In this document: positions 35,153 to 45,458 of the stretch, piece by piece
Layout: the number at the start of each line of letters is the position of its first letter
Position numbering within the stretch: the stretch's first letter is position 1
Origin: Alistipes dispar
GTDB lineage: Bacteria; Bacteroidota; Bacteroidia; Bacteroidales; Rikenellaceae
Reading direction: 5' to 3'
Assembly: GCF_006542685.1 (NCBI RefSeq)
Contig: NZ_AP019736.1
Location: 2,468,001-2,532,000 of the forward strand
Length of the DNA: 64,000 bases
Translations under genes and position numbers: made by a program
The notes under the pieces: generated by a model
Seen by the model: only the letters and a program-made list of their open reading frames with translations
What the model was told of the DNA's origin: nothing
Databases searched by the model: none

Positions 35153-35761
35153 ATGGAATCATTGAATATCTTTATCCGGTCGATCTTTATCGACAACATG
35201 GTCTTCGCCTTCTTCTTCGGCATGTGCTCCTACATCGCCGTATCGAAGAGCGTGAAGACGGCCCTCGGGCTGGGTGCCGCCGTGACGTTCGTGATGGTGA
35301 TGACCGTGCCTCTGAATTACCTCTTGTATGAATACGTGCTGAAAGCCGATGTGCTGGTTGCCGGCGTCGATCTGAGCTTCCTCACCTTCATCGTCTTCAT
35401 CGCCACGATCGCCGCGTTCGTGCAGCTCGTGGAGATGATCGTCGAGAAGTTCTCGCCGTCGCTTTACAGCCAGTTGGGTATCTTCCTGCCGCTGATCGCC
35501 GTGAACTGCGCCATCCTGGGCGGTTCGCTCTTCATGCAGCAGAAGGTGGACGGCGGCGAGCTGACGTCGCTCTGGCAGACGATCGTTTACGGTCTGGGTT
35601 CGGGCCTGGGCTGGTGGCTGGCGATCGTCATGATGGCGGCCATCCGCGAGAAGACGACCTATTCGCATATCCCGGCGGCGCTCAAGGGACCCGGTATCGC
35701 CTTCATCATCACCGGTCTGATGGGTATCGCCTTCATGATCTTCTCGGGCATTCAGTTCTAA
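35153..35761 (+). CDS. nqrE: Na+-translocating NADH:quinone reductase subunit E
   Basis: A 202-residue membrane protein, inverted in topology relative to NqrD. Cysteines in FFFGMCSYIAVSK and LIAVNCAILGGSL complete the shared iron-sulfur site. It begins 11 bp after nqrD and ends 22 bp before nqrF. Confidence 0.96.
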   Translation: MESLNIFIRSIFIDNMVFAFFFGMCSYIAVSKSVKTALGLGAAVTFVMVMTVPLNYLLYEYVLKADVLVAGVDLSFLTFIVFIATIAAFVQLVEMIVEKFSPSLYSQLGIFLPLIAVNCAILGGSLFMQQKVDGGELTSLWQTIVYGLGSGLGWWLAIVMMAAIREKTTYSHIPAALKGPGIAFIITGLMGIAFMIFSGIQF

Positions 35762-35783
35762 CCTTTAAAAAGAGATTCGGAAA

Positions 35784-37046
35784 ATGACTACAACGATTTT
35801 AATTGCGATCGCAGCCTTTCTGGTGATCACGCTGGTACTGGTCGCACTGCTTCTCTATGCGAAGGCGAAACTGGTCGCGTCGGGCGAGGTGACGATCGAC
35901 ATCAACAACGGCGAGCGGGTTATCACCACCGAGAGCGGTTCGACGCTGCTCTCGACGCTGGCCGACAACAAGGTCTTCCTGCCGTCGGCCTGCGGCGGCG
36001 GCGGCTCGTGCGGCATGTGCAAATGCCAGGTGCTGGAGGGCGGCGGCGACATCCTGCCCACCGAGACGGGCTTCATCTCGCGCAAGCTGGCCAAGGACCA
36101 CTGGCGTCTGGGCTGCCAGGTGAAAGTGAAGGAGAACCTCAAGATCCGGGTTCCCGAGGCCGTGCTGGGCGTCAAGAAATGGGAGTGCACCGTGGTTTCG
36201 AACCGCAACATCTCGACCTTCCTCAAGGAGTTCGTCGTGAAGCTGCCCGAAGGCGAGCACCTCAAGTTCCGCAGCGGCGGCTACATCCAGATCGACATCC
36301 CGAAGTACGATGCCATCAAGTTCTCGGACATGGACATCGACGAGCGCTACCGCGAGGACTGGGACAAGATGAAAATGTGGGACCTGGTGACGACCAATCC
36401 CGAGCCGACGTTCCGCGCCTACTCGATGGCCAACCACCCGGCCGAGGGCAACATCATCATGCTCAACATCCGTATCGCCACGCCGCCGTTCGACCGTGCC
36501 GCGGGGACCTTCATGAAGGTGAATCCGGGCATCTGCTCGTCGTACATCTTCTCGCGCAAGCCGGGCGACAAGGTGACCATCTCGGGTCCCTACGGCGAAT
36601 TCTTCCTGCCCGACGACCTGCCCGATACGCAGGAGCTGATCTTCATCGGCGGCGGCGCGGGCATGGCTCCGATGCGCAGCCACATCATGCACCTGTTCAA
36701 GACCGAGAAGACGAAGCGTCCCGTGTCGTTCTGGTACGGTGCGCGCGCCCTGAAGGAGGCTCCCTATCTGGACGATTTCCACCAGATCGAGAAGGATTTC
36801 CCCAACTTCAAGTTCCATCTGGGTCTCGACCGTCCCGATCCGGAGGCCGATGCCGCAGGCGTGGACTACAAGGTGGGCTTCGTGCACAACGTGCTCTATG
36901 AGAACTACCTCAAGAACCACCAGGCTCCCGAGGACTGCATCTACCTCATGTGCGGACCTCCGATGATGATCGCGTCGGTGGTGAAGATGCTCGACTCGCT
37001 CGGCGTGCCGCCCGAAAACATCCTCTACGACAACTTCGGTTCGTAA
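35784..37046 (+). CDS. nqrF: Na+-translocating NADH:quinone reductase subunit F
   Basis: A 420-residue subunit where NADH electrons enter. It has an N-terminal membrane helix (residues 2-24), a [2Fe-2S] ferredoxin domain (SACGGGGSCGMCKCQV plus a later Cys in LGCQV), an FAD domain with the RAYSMAN motif, and an NAD-binding domain (LIFIGGGAGMAPMRSH; YLMCGPPMM). The length and C-terminus (LYDNFGS) are normal. It ends the operon and is followed by a strong terminator. Confidence 0.97.
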   Translation: MTTTILIAIAAFLVITLVLVALLLYAKAKLVASGEVTIDINNGERVITTESGSTLLSTLADNKVFLPSACGGGGSCGMCKCQVLEGGGDILPTETGFISRKLAKDHWRLGCQVKVKENLKIRVPEAVLGVKKWECTVVSNRNISTFLKEFVVKLPEGEHLKFRSGGYIQIDIPKYDAIKFSDMDIDERYREDWDKMKMWDLVTTNPEPTFRAYSMANHPAEGNIIMLNIRIATPPFDRAAGTFMKVNPGICSSYIFSRKPGDKVTISGPYGEFFLPDDLPDTQELIFIGGGAGMAPMRSHIMHLFKTEKTKRPVSFWYGARALKEAPYLDDFHQIEKDFPNFKFHLGLDRPDPEADAAGVDYKVGFVHNVLYENYLKNHQAPEDCIYLMCGPPMMIASVVKMLDSLGVPPENILYDNFGS

Positions 37047-37067
37047 GATCCGAAGATCAGTCTGACG

Positions 37068-37107
37068 ATAGGCAAGTAGTTATCAATAGCTGCTTGCCTA
37101 TTTTTTG
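37068..37107 (+). terminator. Terminator of the nqr operon
   Basis: A 12-bp stem (ataggcaagtag / ctgcttgcctat, one wobble) is followed by a run of T. It lies 21 bp after the nqrF stop. Confidence 0.9.
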
Positions 37108-37199
37108 TTTGGACGTATTCCGGGGGGGATTCGTCGCCGGTCTTCGGTCGTCGTCGCTTATTTGTTGCTCTTTTGTTACTCGGAATTGCGAAAATTTCC

Positions 37200-37207
37200 T
37201 ATATTTG
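37200..37207 (+). promoter_or_regulatory. -7 element for hppA
   Basis: TATATTTG, 43 bp before the start codon. The nearest upstream TTG is at 37173-37175, a 24-bp gap, longer than usual, so the -33 box is uncertain. Confidence 0.5.
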
Positions 37208-37250
37208 TTCGAAAGACCGTTTTTTCAACCATCTAAAATCCTTTTGCCGA

Positions 37251-39467
<2,217 letters not shown>

Positions 39468-39489
39468 CGCCTGCGTCTTTCAGAATATT

Positions 39490-39529
39490 CGTCCGGTCCG
39501 GCGGGATTGTCCTGCCGGACCGGACGTTT
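39490..39529 (+). terminator. Terminator after hppA
   Basis: A 16-bp stem (cgtccggtccggcggg / cctgccggaccggacg, one wobble) with loop attgt and a short T run. Confidence 0.75.
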
Positions 39530-39552
39530 CTCGGCCCGGTTCGTTGCCGGAT

Positions 39553-39583
39553 TTGCGGTTGCCCGGGTTTTGTGCTATCTTTG
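39553..39583 (+). promoter_or_regulatory. Promoter of the HAD gene (near-leaderless)
   Basis: TTG at 39553-39555, a 20-bp gap and TATCTTTG at 39576-39583. The ATG is at 39589, only 5 nt after the -7 box. Confidence 0.75.
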
Positions 39584-39588
39584 TCTCC

Positions 39589-40176
39589 ATGGAAAATATC
39601 GTTTTCGACCTGGGCGGAGTGCTTTTCGCCCGCGACAAGAGCAAGTGCAGTCCCGAGATCGTGGAGTTCTTCGGGTTCCTCCGCGCGCCGCAGATGCCGC
39701 GTTTCTGGGAGGAGTACGACCGGGGCGCCTCGTCGATCGGGGAGGTGACCGATACCCTCTGCACCCTGACGGGCCATCCGCGCGCGGTCTGCGAGCGGGT
39801 GCTGCGGGAGGCGATCGACCTGCAGGAGCCCGTTGCGCCGACCGAGCGCCTCGTCGGCGAGCTCAAACGGGCGGGATACCGCCTCTATGTGCTTTCGAAC
39901 ATGTCGCGCGAGTTCATCGACTGCCTGCGCCGCTTCCCGGTCTATGCCCTTTTCGACGGCGAGGTGGTCTCCTGCGAGGAAGGGACGGTGAAGCCCGAGC
40001 CGCGCATCTACGAAATCCTGCTCGGACGCTACGGGCTGGACCCTGCCGAGACGCTTTTCATCGACGACCGTCCGGCCAATGTCGCCGCCGCCGAAGCGCT
40101 CGGCATCCGCGGATTCGGTTTCGACCACCGCGATCCCGCCGCGGCGTGCGACGCCCTGCGCCGGATGTTGTTGTAG
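39589..40176 (+). CDS. HAD-family hydrolase (YihX-like)
   Basis: A 195-residue HAD subgroup IA phosphatase. Motif I is IVFDLGGVLF, motif II is YVLSNMSREF, the Lys is in GTVKPEPRIYE, and the acidic motif is LFIDDRPANVAAAE. YihX-like enzymes act on sugar phosphates such as glucose 1-phosphate, but the substrate here is unknown. The promoter position favours the ATG at 39589 over longer forms. Confidence 0.9.
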   Translation: MENIVFDLGGVLFARDKSKCSPEIVEFFGFLRAPQMPRFWEEYDRGASSIGEVTDTLCTLTGHPRAVCERVLREAIDLQEPVAPTERLVGELKRAGYRLYVLSNMSREFIDCLRRFPVYALFDGEVVSCEEGTVKPEPRIYEILLGRYGLDPAETLFIDDRPANVAAAEALGIRGFGFDHRDPAAACDALRRMLL

Positions 40177-40297
40177 CGGCATTTCCGCCGTCGGGGCGAT
40201 CGGCCCCGAATCCCGATCCTTTTTCGGGGCGGGAGATTCCGGGCGGAACGGGAGATTCTTCCGGATGCGTTGCGGAATTCTGGATGGTCCTTATCCG

Positions 40298-40336
40298 AAA
40301 AAGACCGGAGCCGGCTCGATGCCGGCTCCGGTCTTT
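40298..40336. terminator. Bidirectional terminator between the HAD gene and the TonB receptor
   Basis: A perfect 16-bp stem (aaagaccggagccggc / gccggctccggtcttt) with loop tcgat at 40316-40320. An A run on its left gives a good T run for the minus-strand receptor transcript. Confidence 0.85.
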
Positions 40337-40383
40337 CGTAACGTCGGGCCCCGCGCGGGGCTGCCGACGGGGGATTCACACCG

Positions 40384-43300
40384 TCAGTTGAAGGTGTAGC
40401 GCACGCTGAATAGCGCCGACCACGTCGAGGCCGTTCCTGCCACGTTCGTCCATTTCGGCTTGGAGAACTGGTATGCGCCGTCCTTGAAGGTCAGCAGGTT
40501 GCTCGTGCTGATCTGCCGGGCGTTGCCCCAGTTGCGGTTGAGCAGGTTGGCGACGTTGTTGATGTCGATACCCACGGTGATCGTGTTGCGTTTGCCGCCG
40601 ATGTTCACGTAGAAGTCCTGTGCGAACTTGAAGTTGAGCATGTGCATCCACGGCATCACCGCGCCGCCGCGCCTGGTGTATTCGCCCTTGTGCTCGGAGA
40701 GGTAGTCGTCCCCGTTGATGAACTCCCAGAAATCGTTTTTCTGGTCTTCCGCGCTGTAGGTGACCTTTCCCGTATCCTTGTTCACGATGTCGGCGAAGGG
40801 CATCGTTTCCCACTGTTCGCGCGTCGGCACGTAGAGCAGGTTCTGCGCGCCGCCGTCGTTCGTTACGTTGGTCATCGTGTACGAGTAGCGCGAATAGGAG
40901 TAGCTGCTGCCCACGTAACCCAGCCGCAGCGCCTCGTAGTAGAGGCCCACGCTCGAAGCGAAGTGCTTGCCGTACTCTTTGCGGTAGCCGATGTTGATGA
41001 GGATGCGGTGGGGCGATACGAACGACGAGTAGCCCAGTTCGGGGGTGTTCGAGCCGTCCGTGCAGAAGGTGTTGGTGTTGTAGGCCGAGGTCACCTGGTC
41101 GCCGATGCCGTCGATCACGCTCTTCGATTCCGAATAGGTGTACGATGCCGACGCCATGAGGCCGAACCGCCAGCGTTTCGAAAGCTGTGCCGAGATCGAA
41201 TAGTAGTAGCCTGCGATGTCCGTGTTGTGGATCAGGTAGGGCGTCACGTCCTTGCCGTCCGAGTTCTTGATGCCCTGCGATTCCCAGAGCTTGCGCGGAC
41301 GGGGCTCGCCCGGGAGTTGGATGCCGCCGGCCACTTCGCGCTGGCCGAGCTTGCTGACAGCCACGGCGTCGATGTCCTTGTTGTAGATTCCCTCGATGTT
41401 GAGGTTGAAGTCGCGCGGCAGCTTCAGGTCGAACGCCAGCGAGGTCTTCCACGTCGAGGGCATCTTCAGGTTCTTGTCCATGATCGTCGCGGAGGTCGGG
41501 GCGGGCAGGGCCTGCTGCTGGAACGTGCCGCCGTAGAGGTCCTCGAGGATGTCGCCCACGTTGTCGTGGAAGCCCGGCATCTTGTCGCCGTTGGATTTGT
41601 AGAGGATGCTCTGGGCTTGCAGGCAGTTGCTGTTGCCCACGGCCGAGACGATCCACACGAACGGCAGGCGGCCCGTGAAGATGCCCGATCCGCCGCGGAG
41701 GATGTACTTGCGCTCGCCGGTCATGTCCCAGTTGAAGCCGAAGCGGGGAGCGACGTTCAGCCGCGCCTTGGGCATGTCGGAGGTCTTGTAGCCGCCGTTG
41801 CCTGCGAAAAGGGAGGTGAACTCCTTGTTCTCGTTGCCTGCGATCGTGGGGTAAACCGGGATTTCGAGACGCAGGCCCAGCGTGGCCTTGAAGCGCTCGC
41901 TGAAGGTGATTTCGTCCTGCGCGTAGATCGAGTACTGCATGTAGTTGAACGACGGATAGCTCTGTTTGAGGTCCGTGCGGTTGGCGTGGGTGATGACGAA
42001 GGCGCCGGGAGCCGCGTTGCTCGTGAAGTCCGACCACGAGTCGTAGATGTAGTAGCCGGCGCCGCCCTGCATGTAGCCGTTCTTCGTGTTGTCGTGCTCG
42101 AACTGCAGGCCGCCCGTCAGGCGGTGGATGCCCGTGCTGTAACCCACCTCGTCCGTGACGACGTAGGTGCCCACTTCGCGCAGGTTGCCTTCGGTGAAGG
42201 GATCCAGACCGAATGTCGTCAGCACGGCGTCGGTGCCTTCCGGCGTCTTCTCGAGAATATCTACCGTCGGGAAGAGTCGTCCCTCGTAGCTGCGCGGCTC
42301 GTACTGGTGCGAGTAAGTGAATCGCAGCGTGTTGGTCAGACTGCCGTCAAGGAAGCGCGAGTTGAGCTCGGCGGCCACCGACGTGAAGTTCTGCTCCTGA
42401 TAGTAGCGCGAGCTCTCGAAATAGAGGGCGTCGTACGAGGTGCGGCCGTGGTCGTTGCGGTCGTAGATGAGTTTCGAGTTGAAGGGGTTCGTCGAGCTCG
42501 AGGGCGACGACGAATACTTGTTGCGCGTGGTGCTGAAGCGCACGTTGAGCGCATGGTTGCGGTTGATGTTCCAGTCCACGCGGGCCATGAGTTTCCAGTT
42601 GGGAATCTTCACCGAGTAGTTCTGGTAGCGGCCGGGGTCGTAGCCGAAGTTCTGCTGCAGGAACGACTTGATCGCCTCCATCTGAGCGACGGTGGGGCGG
42701 TTGTACTGCGTGCCGGCGCCGTACTCCTGGTCCTCCGACTCGCGGGCCAGCCGCGACGTGCCGGGGGTCTCGGTCCATTCGTACTCGAAATTGGTGAAGA
42801 TGAAGAGCTTGTCCTTGACGATCGGCGCTCCGATCGAGAATCCGAGCGTGTTGCTCATCTCCTCTTGCAGCTTCAGCTCGCCGCCGTCGTATTTGGCGCC
42901 CTGCAAGGCGTCGCTCTTATAGTAGTTGTAGGCCGAGACTTTGAAGTCGTTCGTACCGCTCTTGGTCACGGCGTTGATCGCGCCGCCCGTGAAACCGCTC
43001 TGACGCACGTCGTAGGGGGTCACCGAGACCGAAATCTGCTCGAGGGCGTCGAGCGAGATGGGCGAACCGCCCGAGGGAAGGTTGCCGCCGATGCCGAAGG
43101 CGTTGTTGAATGCCGCGCCGTCCACGGTCACGTACGACTGGCGGTAGTTGCCGCCGCCGATGGCCAGCCCCGACGTGGTGCTCGACGCCTGCGGGGTGAG
43201 GCGCATGATGTCGTTCATGCTGCGGCTCACGGTGGGCATCAGCTCGATCTGCTCCGACGAAACGCTCGTTACGGCGCCCGCACGGTTGATGTTCATCGAC

Positions 43301-43671
43301 GAGTTGCGGCCGTCGGCCGTCACCACGACGGCTTCGAGCGTCTGGCTGTCCTTGAGGTAGGCGTTGCGTGCCACCGTTTCGCCCAGCGGCAGGTCCAGAC
43401 CGGGAAATTCGACGCTCTGGTAACCCACGTAGGAGAAGGTCACCGTGTAGGGACCGCCGGCGCGGAGTCCCTGCAGATTGTAGCGGCCGTCCTTGTTGGT
43501 GACGGCGCCGTACTGCGTGCCCGACGGAGTGTGTACGGCGATGACCGTGGCGCCGACGAGCGGCAGCTCCTGTTCGTCCGTCACCGTACCGTTCATTCCC
43601 GACGTCGTCACCTGCGCGCTTGCCGCCGCCGTGACGAAGACCGAGAGCATGAGAAGGAAAAGTTTCTTCAT
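40384..43671 (-). CDS. Oar-like TonB-dependent outer membrane receptor
   Basis: A 1095-residue protein. It has a signal peptide (KKLFLLMLSVFVTAAASA), a carboxypeptidase-regulatory-like domain at about residues 25-105 (NGTVTDEQELPLVGATVIAV), a plug domain with long Gly-rich segments, and a large beta-barrel ending in FSVRYTFN. The layout fits the Oar group of Bacteroidota receptors rather than SusC, and no SusD partner is next to it. The substrate is unknown; some Oar proteins have been tied to protein export. The ATG at 43671 is preferred over a TTG two codons upstream. Confidence 0.9.
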   Translation of the reverse strand: MKKLFLLMLSVFVTAAASAQVTTSGMNGTVTDEQELPLVGATVIAVHTPSGTQYGAVTNKDGRYNLQGLRAGGPYTVTFSYVGYQSVEFPGLDLPLGETVARNAYLKDSQTLEAVVVTADGRNSSMNINRAGAVTSVSSEQIELMPTVSRSMNDIMRLTPQASSTTSGLAIGGGNYRQSYVTVDGAAFNNAFGIGGNLPSGGSPISLDALEQISVSVTPYDVRQSGFTGGAINAVTKSGTNDFKVSAYNYYKSDALQGAKYDGGELKLQEEMSNTLGFSIGAPIVKDKLFIFTNFEYEWTETPGTSRLARESEDQEYGAGTQYNRPTVAQMEAIKSFLQQNFGYDPGRYQNYSVKIPNWKLMARVDWNINRNHALNVRFSTTRNKYSSSPSSSTNPFNSKLIYDRNDHGRTSYDALYFESSRYYQEQNFTSVAAELNSRFLDGSLTNTLRFTYSHQYEPRSYEGRLFPTVDILEKTPEGTDAVLTTFGLDPFTEGNLREVGTYVVTDEVGYSTGIHRLTGGLQFEHDNTKNGYMQGGAGYYIYDSWSDFTSNAAPGAFVITHANRTDLKQSYPSFNYMQYSIYAQDEITFSERFKATLGLRLEIPVYPTIAGNENKEFTSLFAGNGGYKTSDMPKARLNVAPRFGFNWDMTGERKYILRGGSGIFTGRLPFVWIVSAVGNSNCLQAQSILYKSNGDKMPGFHDNVGDILEDLYGGTFQQQALPAPTSATIMDKNLKMPSTWKTSLAFDLKLPRDFNLNIEGIYNKDIDAVAVSKLGQREVAGGIQLPGEPRPRKLWESQGIKNSDGKDVTPYLIHNTDIAGYYYSISAQLSKRWRFGLMASASYTYSESKSVIDGIGDQVTSAYNTNTFCTDGSNTPELGYSSFVSPHRILINIGYRKEYGKHFASSVGLYYEALRLGYVGSSYSYSRYSYTMTNVTNDGGAQNLLYVPTREQWETMPFADIVNKDTGKVTYSAEDQKNDFWEFINGDDYLSEHKGEYTRRGGAVMPWMHMLNFKFAQDFYVNIGGKRNTITVGIDINNVANLLNRNWGNARQISTSNLLTFKDGAYQFSKPKWTNVAGTASTWSALFSVRYTFN

Positions 43672-43778
43672 ACGCAATTTGGGATTTTAGTGAATGAATA
43701 GGGTGTTTGGTATTTGTTCGTATTGGGTGATTGGCTTCCCCGCAGAAGGCTTCAGCGCGAGCCCCCTTTGCGTGTGTG

Positions 43779-43803
43779 CCGGACGGCGCTTTCAGCCGTC
43801 CGG
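43779..43803. repeat. Inverted repeat in the leader of the Oar-like gene
   Basis: A perfect 9-bp repeat, ccggacggc at 43779-43787 and gccgtccgg at 43795-43803, with a 7-nt loop. It lies between the -7 element at 43906 and the receptor start, so it would be in the mRNA leader. Confidence 0.5.
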
Positions 43804-43905
43804 GTCTCTCCGCGCGATGCGGATCTCGGCGGCCGCAGCCGGCGGGGAGGGGAACCGAAATGAGCCTGTCATCGTCCGATAGGTTGTCTGTCCGTTTTTC
43901 CGCTG

Positions 43906-43913
43906 CAAATATA
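43906..43913 (-). promoter_or_regulatory. -7 element for the Oar-like receptor
   Basis: The minus strand reads TATATTTG. No TTG lies at the -33 distance. If used, the mRNA leader is about 230 nt, long for this region. It is placed just downstream of a terminator that ends the small upstream unit. Confidence 0.45.
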
Positions 43914-43964
43914 AATTCTTCCGGAATAGCCCGTACGGCTTTCCGTGCGATTTCATCGTATTGT

Positions 43965-44005
43965 AAAAACGGCGAGGGATATTCCTTCTCCGGAATACCC
44001 CTCGC
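43965..44005 (-). terminator. Terminator of the small minus-strand unit
   Basis: On the minus strand a 14-bp stem (GCGAGGGGTATTCC / GGAATATCCCTCGC, one wobble) with a 6-nt loop is followed by CGTTTTT. It starts 3 nt after the stop codon of the 37-codon frame. Confidence 0.8.
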
Positions 44006-44007
44006 GT

Positions 44008-44121
44008 TCAGAGCCTGTTTTCCCCGTGCTGCACTCCTCGGTGCAGGTCATACCCCCCCCCGCTGCATCGCTCGCGGCGGTTGCGGACCGATATGTGGAC
44101 GTTTCCGACCCGGGTTTTCAT
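44008..44121 (-). CDS. Candidate leaderless 37-residue peptide or small RNA
   Basis: A 37-codon frame with its own promoter and terminator. It starts MKTRVGNVHISVRNRR and ends HRGVQHGENRL before TGA. It is basic, has one Cys and a GGG run encoded by nine G, and no membrane segment or signal peptide. The ATG is 4 nt after the -7 box, so translation would be leaderless. The same RNA (about 150 nt) holds a CTGCAC/GTGCAG hairpin and the terminator, so it could be a small RNA instead. I do not recognise the peptide. Coding status is unproven. Confidence 0.5.
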   Translation of the reverse strand: MKTRVGNVHISVRNRRERCSGGGYDLHRGVQHGENRL

Positions 44122-44125
44122 GCCG

Positions 44126-44156
44126 CAAAGATACGTCGAATATTCCTATGTCGCAA
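44126..44156 (-). promoter_or_regulatory. Promoter of the small minus-strand unit
   Basis: On the minus strand TTG (complement of 44154-44156), a 20-bp gap and TATCTTTG (complement of 44126-44133) match the Bacteroidota consensus exactly. Confidence 0.75.
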
Positions 44157-44251
44157 AGGAACGGGCGATTTTGTGCTCCGGATTCTCCGTTTTTCCGGTC
44201 CCTTCCCGCCGGAACGCCGTTGCGGCACGCTCCTTGCGCGGTCGGACGTAT

Positions 44252-45304
44252 ATGCTGTCGGTCCGAGAACAATACCGGCGTTATTCGCTCTTCGTACTGA
44301 TCGCCTCGCTGGGCGTAACGGTCTTCCTTTGCCTGACGCCCTTCCTGAGCGGACTGCTCGGGGCGGCGACCATCTATGTCCTGCTGCGCGGGCAGATGCG
44401 CGTGCTGGCCGGACGGTACCGGTGGCGGCGCAGTGCGGCGGCCGCATTGCTGACCGTCGAGGCCGTGTGCTGTTTCCTCGTTCCCATTGCCCTGCTGGTC
44501 TGGATGGTAGTGAACAAGGTCCAGGGCGTCGCGCTCGATCCGCAGGCGCTCGTGGACTCCGTGCGCCACGTGGCCGAACTCGTCCGCGACCGTACGGGCT
44601 ACGACCTCTGGCAGGAGAGCAACCTGCAATCGCTTTTGGCCGGAATCCCGAAACTCGCGCAGCGGCTCGTCGGCGGCCTGGCCTCGTTCGCCGTCAATCT
44701 GATCGTGCTGCTCTTCGTACTCTATTTCATGCTCGTCGGCGGCCTCCGCATGGAGGCCTATTGCCGGGAGCTGCTGCCCTTCAGCCGCAGCGTCGGCCGC
44801 GACGCCCTGCACGAAATCCGCATGATCGTCCGCTCGAACGCCATCGGCATTCCGCTGCTGGCGGCCGTGCAGGGCGTGGTCGCCTATCTGGGCTACCTGC
44901 TCTTCGGAGCGCCGAGCCCGCTCTTCTGGGGTGTCCTCACTTGCCTGGCGACGATCATTCCGATCGTCGGCACGGCACTCGTGTGGCTGCCGTTGGCGCT
45001 CTACATGGGACTGGAAGGGAGTTGGGGACCGGCCGTCGGGCTGGCGCTCTACGGCACGCTCGTCGTCACCCATGTCGATAACGTCGTGCGGTTCGTCATG
45101 CAGAAACGCATGGCCGACACCCATCCGCTCGTCACCGTCTTCGGCGTTTTCGTCGGCCTTTCGCTCTTCGGGTTCATGGGTGTCATCTTCGGACCGCTGC
45201 TGTTGGCCATGTTCGTTTTCTGCGTCGATCTGTTCAAACGTAAATACCTCGACCGCAAACCCGACAGCGAGCTTTTCCTGCCTGGCGGCGGCGACCGGGC
45301 GTAG
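44252..45304 (+). CDS. AI-2E family transporter
   Basis: A 350-residue membrane protein with about eight helices. The family-typical C-terminal half shows VQGVVAYLGYLLFGAPSPLF, LTCLATIIPIVGTALVWLPL and FGFMGVIFGPLLLAM. Members have been linked to autoinducer-2 export or Na+/H+ exchange, so the substrate is not certain. The ATG at 44252 (MLSVREQYRRYSLF) gives the normal length; longer frames add a tail that overlaps the divergent small unit's promoter. Confidence 0.87.
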   Translation: MLSVREQYRRYSLFVLIASLGVTVFLCLTPFLSGLLGAATIYVLLRGQMRVLAGRYRWRRSAAAALLTVEAVCCFLVPIALLVWMVVNKVQGVALDPQALVDSVRHVAELVRDRTGYDLWQESNLQSLLAGIPKLAQRLVGGLASFAVNLIVLLFVLYFMLVGGLRMEAYCRELLPFSRSVGRDALHEIRMIVRSNAIGIPLLAAVQGVVAYLGYLLFGAPSPLFWGVLTCLATIIPIVGTALVWLPLALYMGLEGSWGPAVGLALYGTLVVTHVDNVVRFVMQKRMADTHPLVTVFGVFVGLSLFGFMGVIFGPLLLAMFVFCVDLFKRKYLDRKPDSELFLPGGGDRA

Positions 45305-45378
45305 GGGACGCCGCAGCACCGGTTTTTGGCGAAAAGTGGTTCGAATGACGTTTTTTTTGGAAATATTCGGAAGAAAAG

Positions 45379-45408
45379 TTGTATCTTCGTACCGGTTTAT
45401 TACTTTTG
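45379..45408 (+). promoter_or_regulatory. Promoter of the biotin-dependent carboxyltransferase gene
   Basis: TTG at 45379-45381, a 19-bp gap and TACTTTTG at 45401-45408. The start codon at 45459 gives a leader of about 45 nt. Confidence 0.7.
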
Positions 45409-45458
45409 TTATTCGAATAACACTAAATTTCGGAATAAGAACCTAAATTCTTATCACA

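Noticed and set aside
40642..43701. A 1019-codon plus-strand reading frame opposite the Oar-like receptor
   Set aside because: It has low-complexity, Arg/Val/Ala-rich sequence with no family features. It arises from the GC-rich codon use of the real minus-strand gene.
44051..44059. A run of nine C as a possible sequencing error
   Set aside because: It falls inside the 37-codon frame and keeps it open, and it does not disrupt any known gene. It remains a point to confirm by resequencing.
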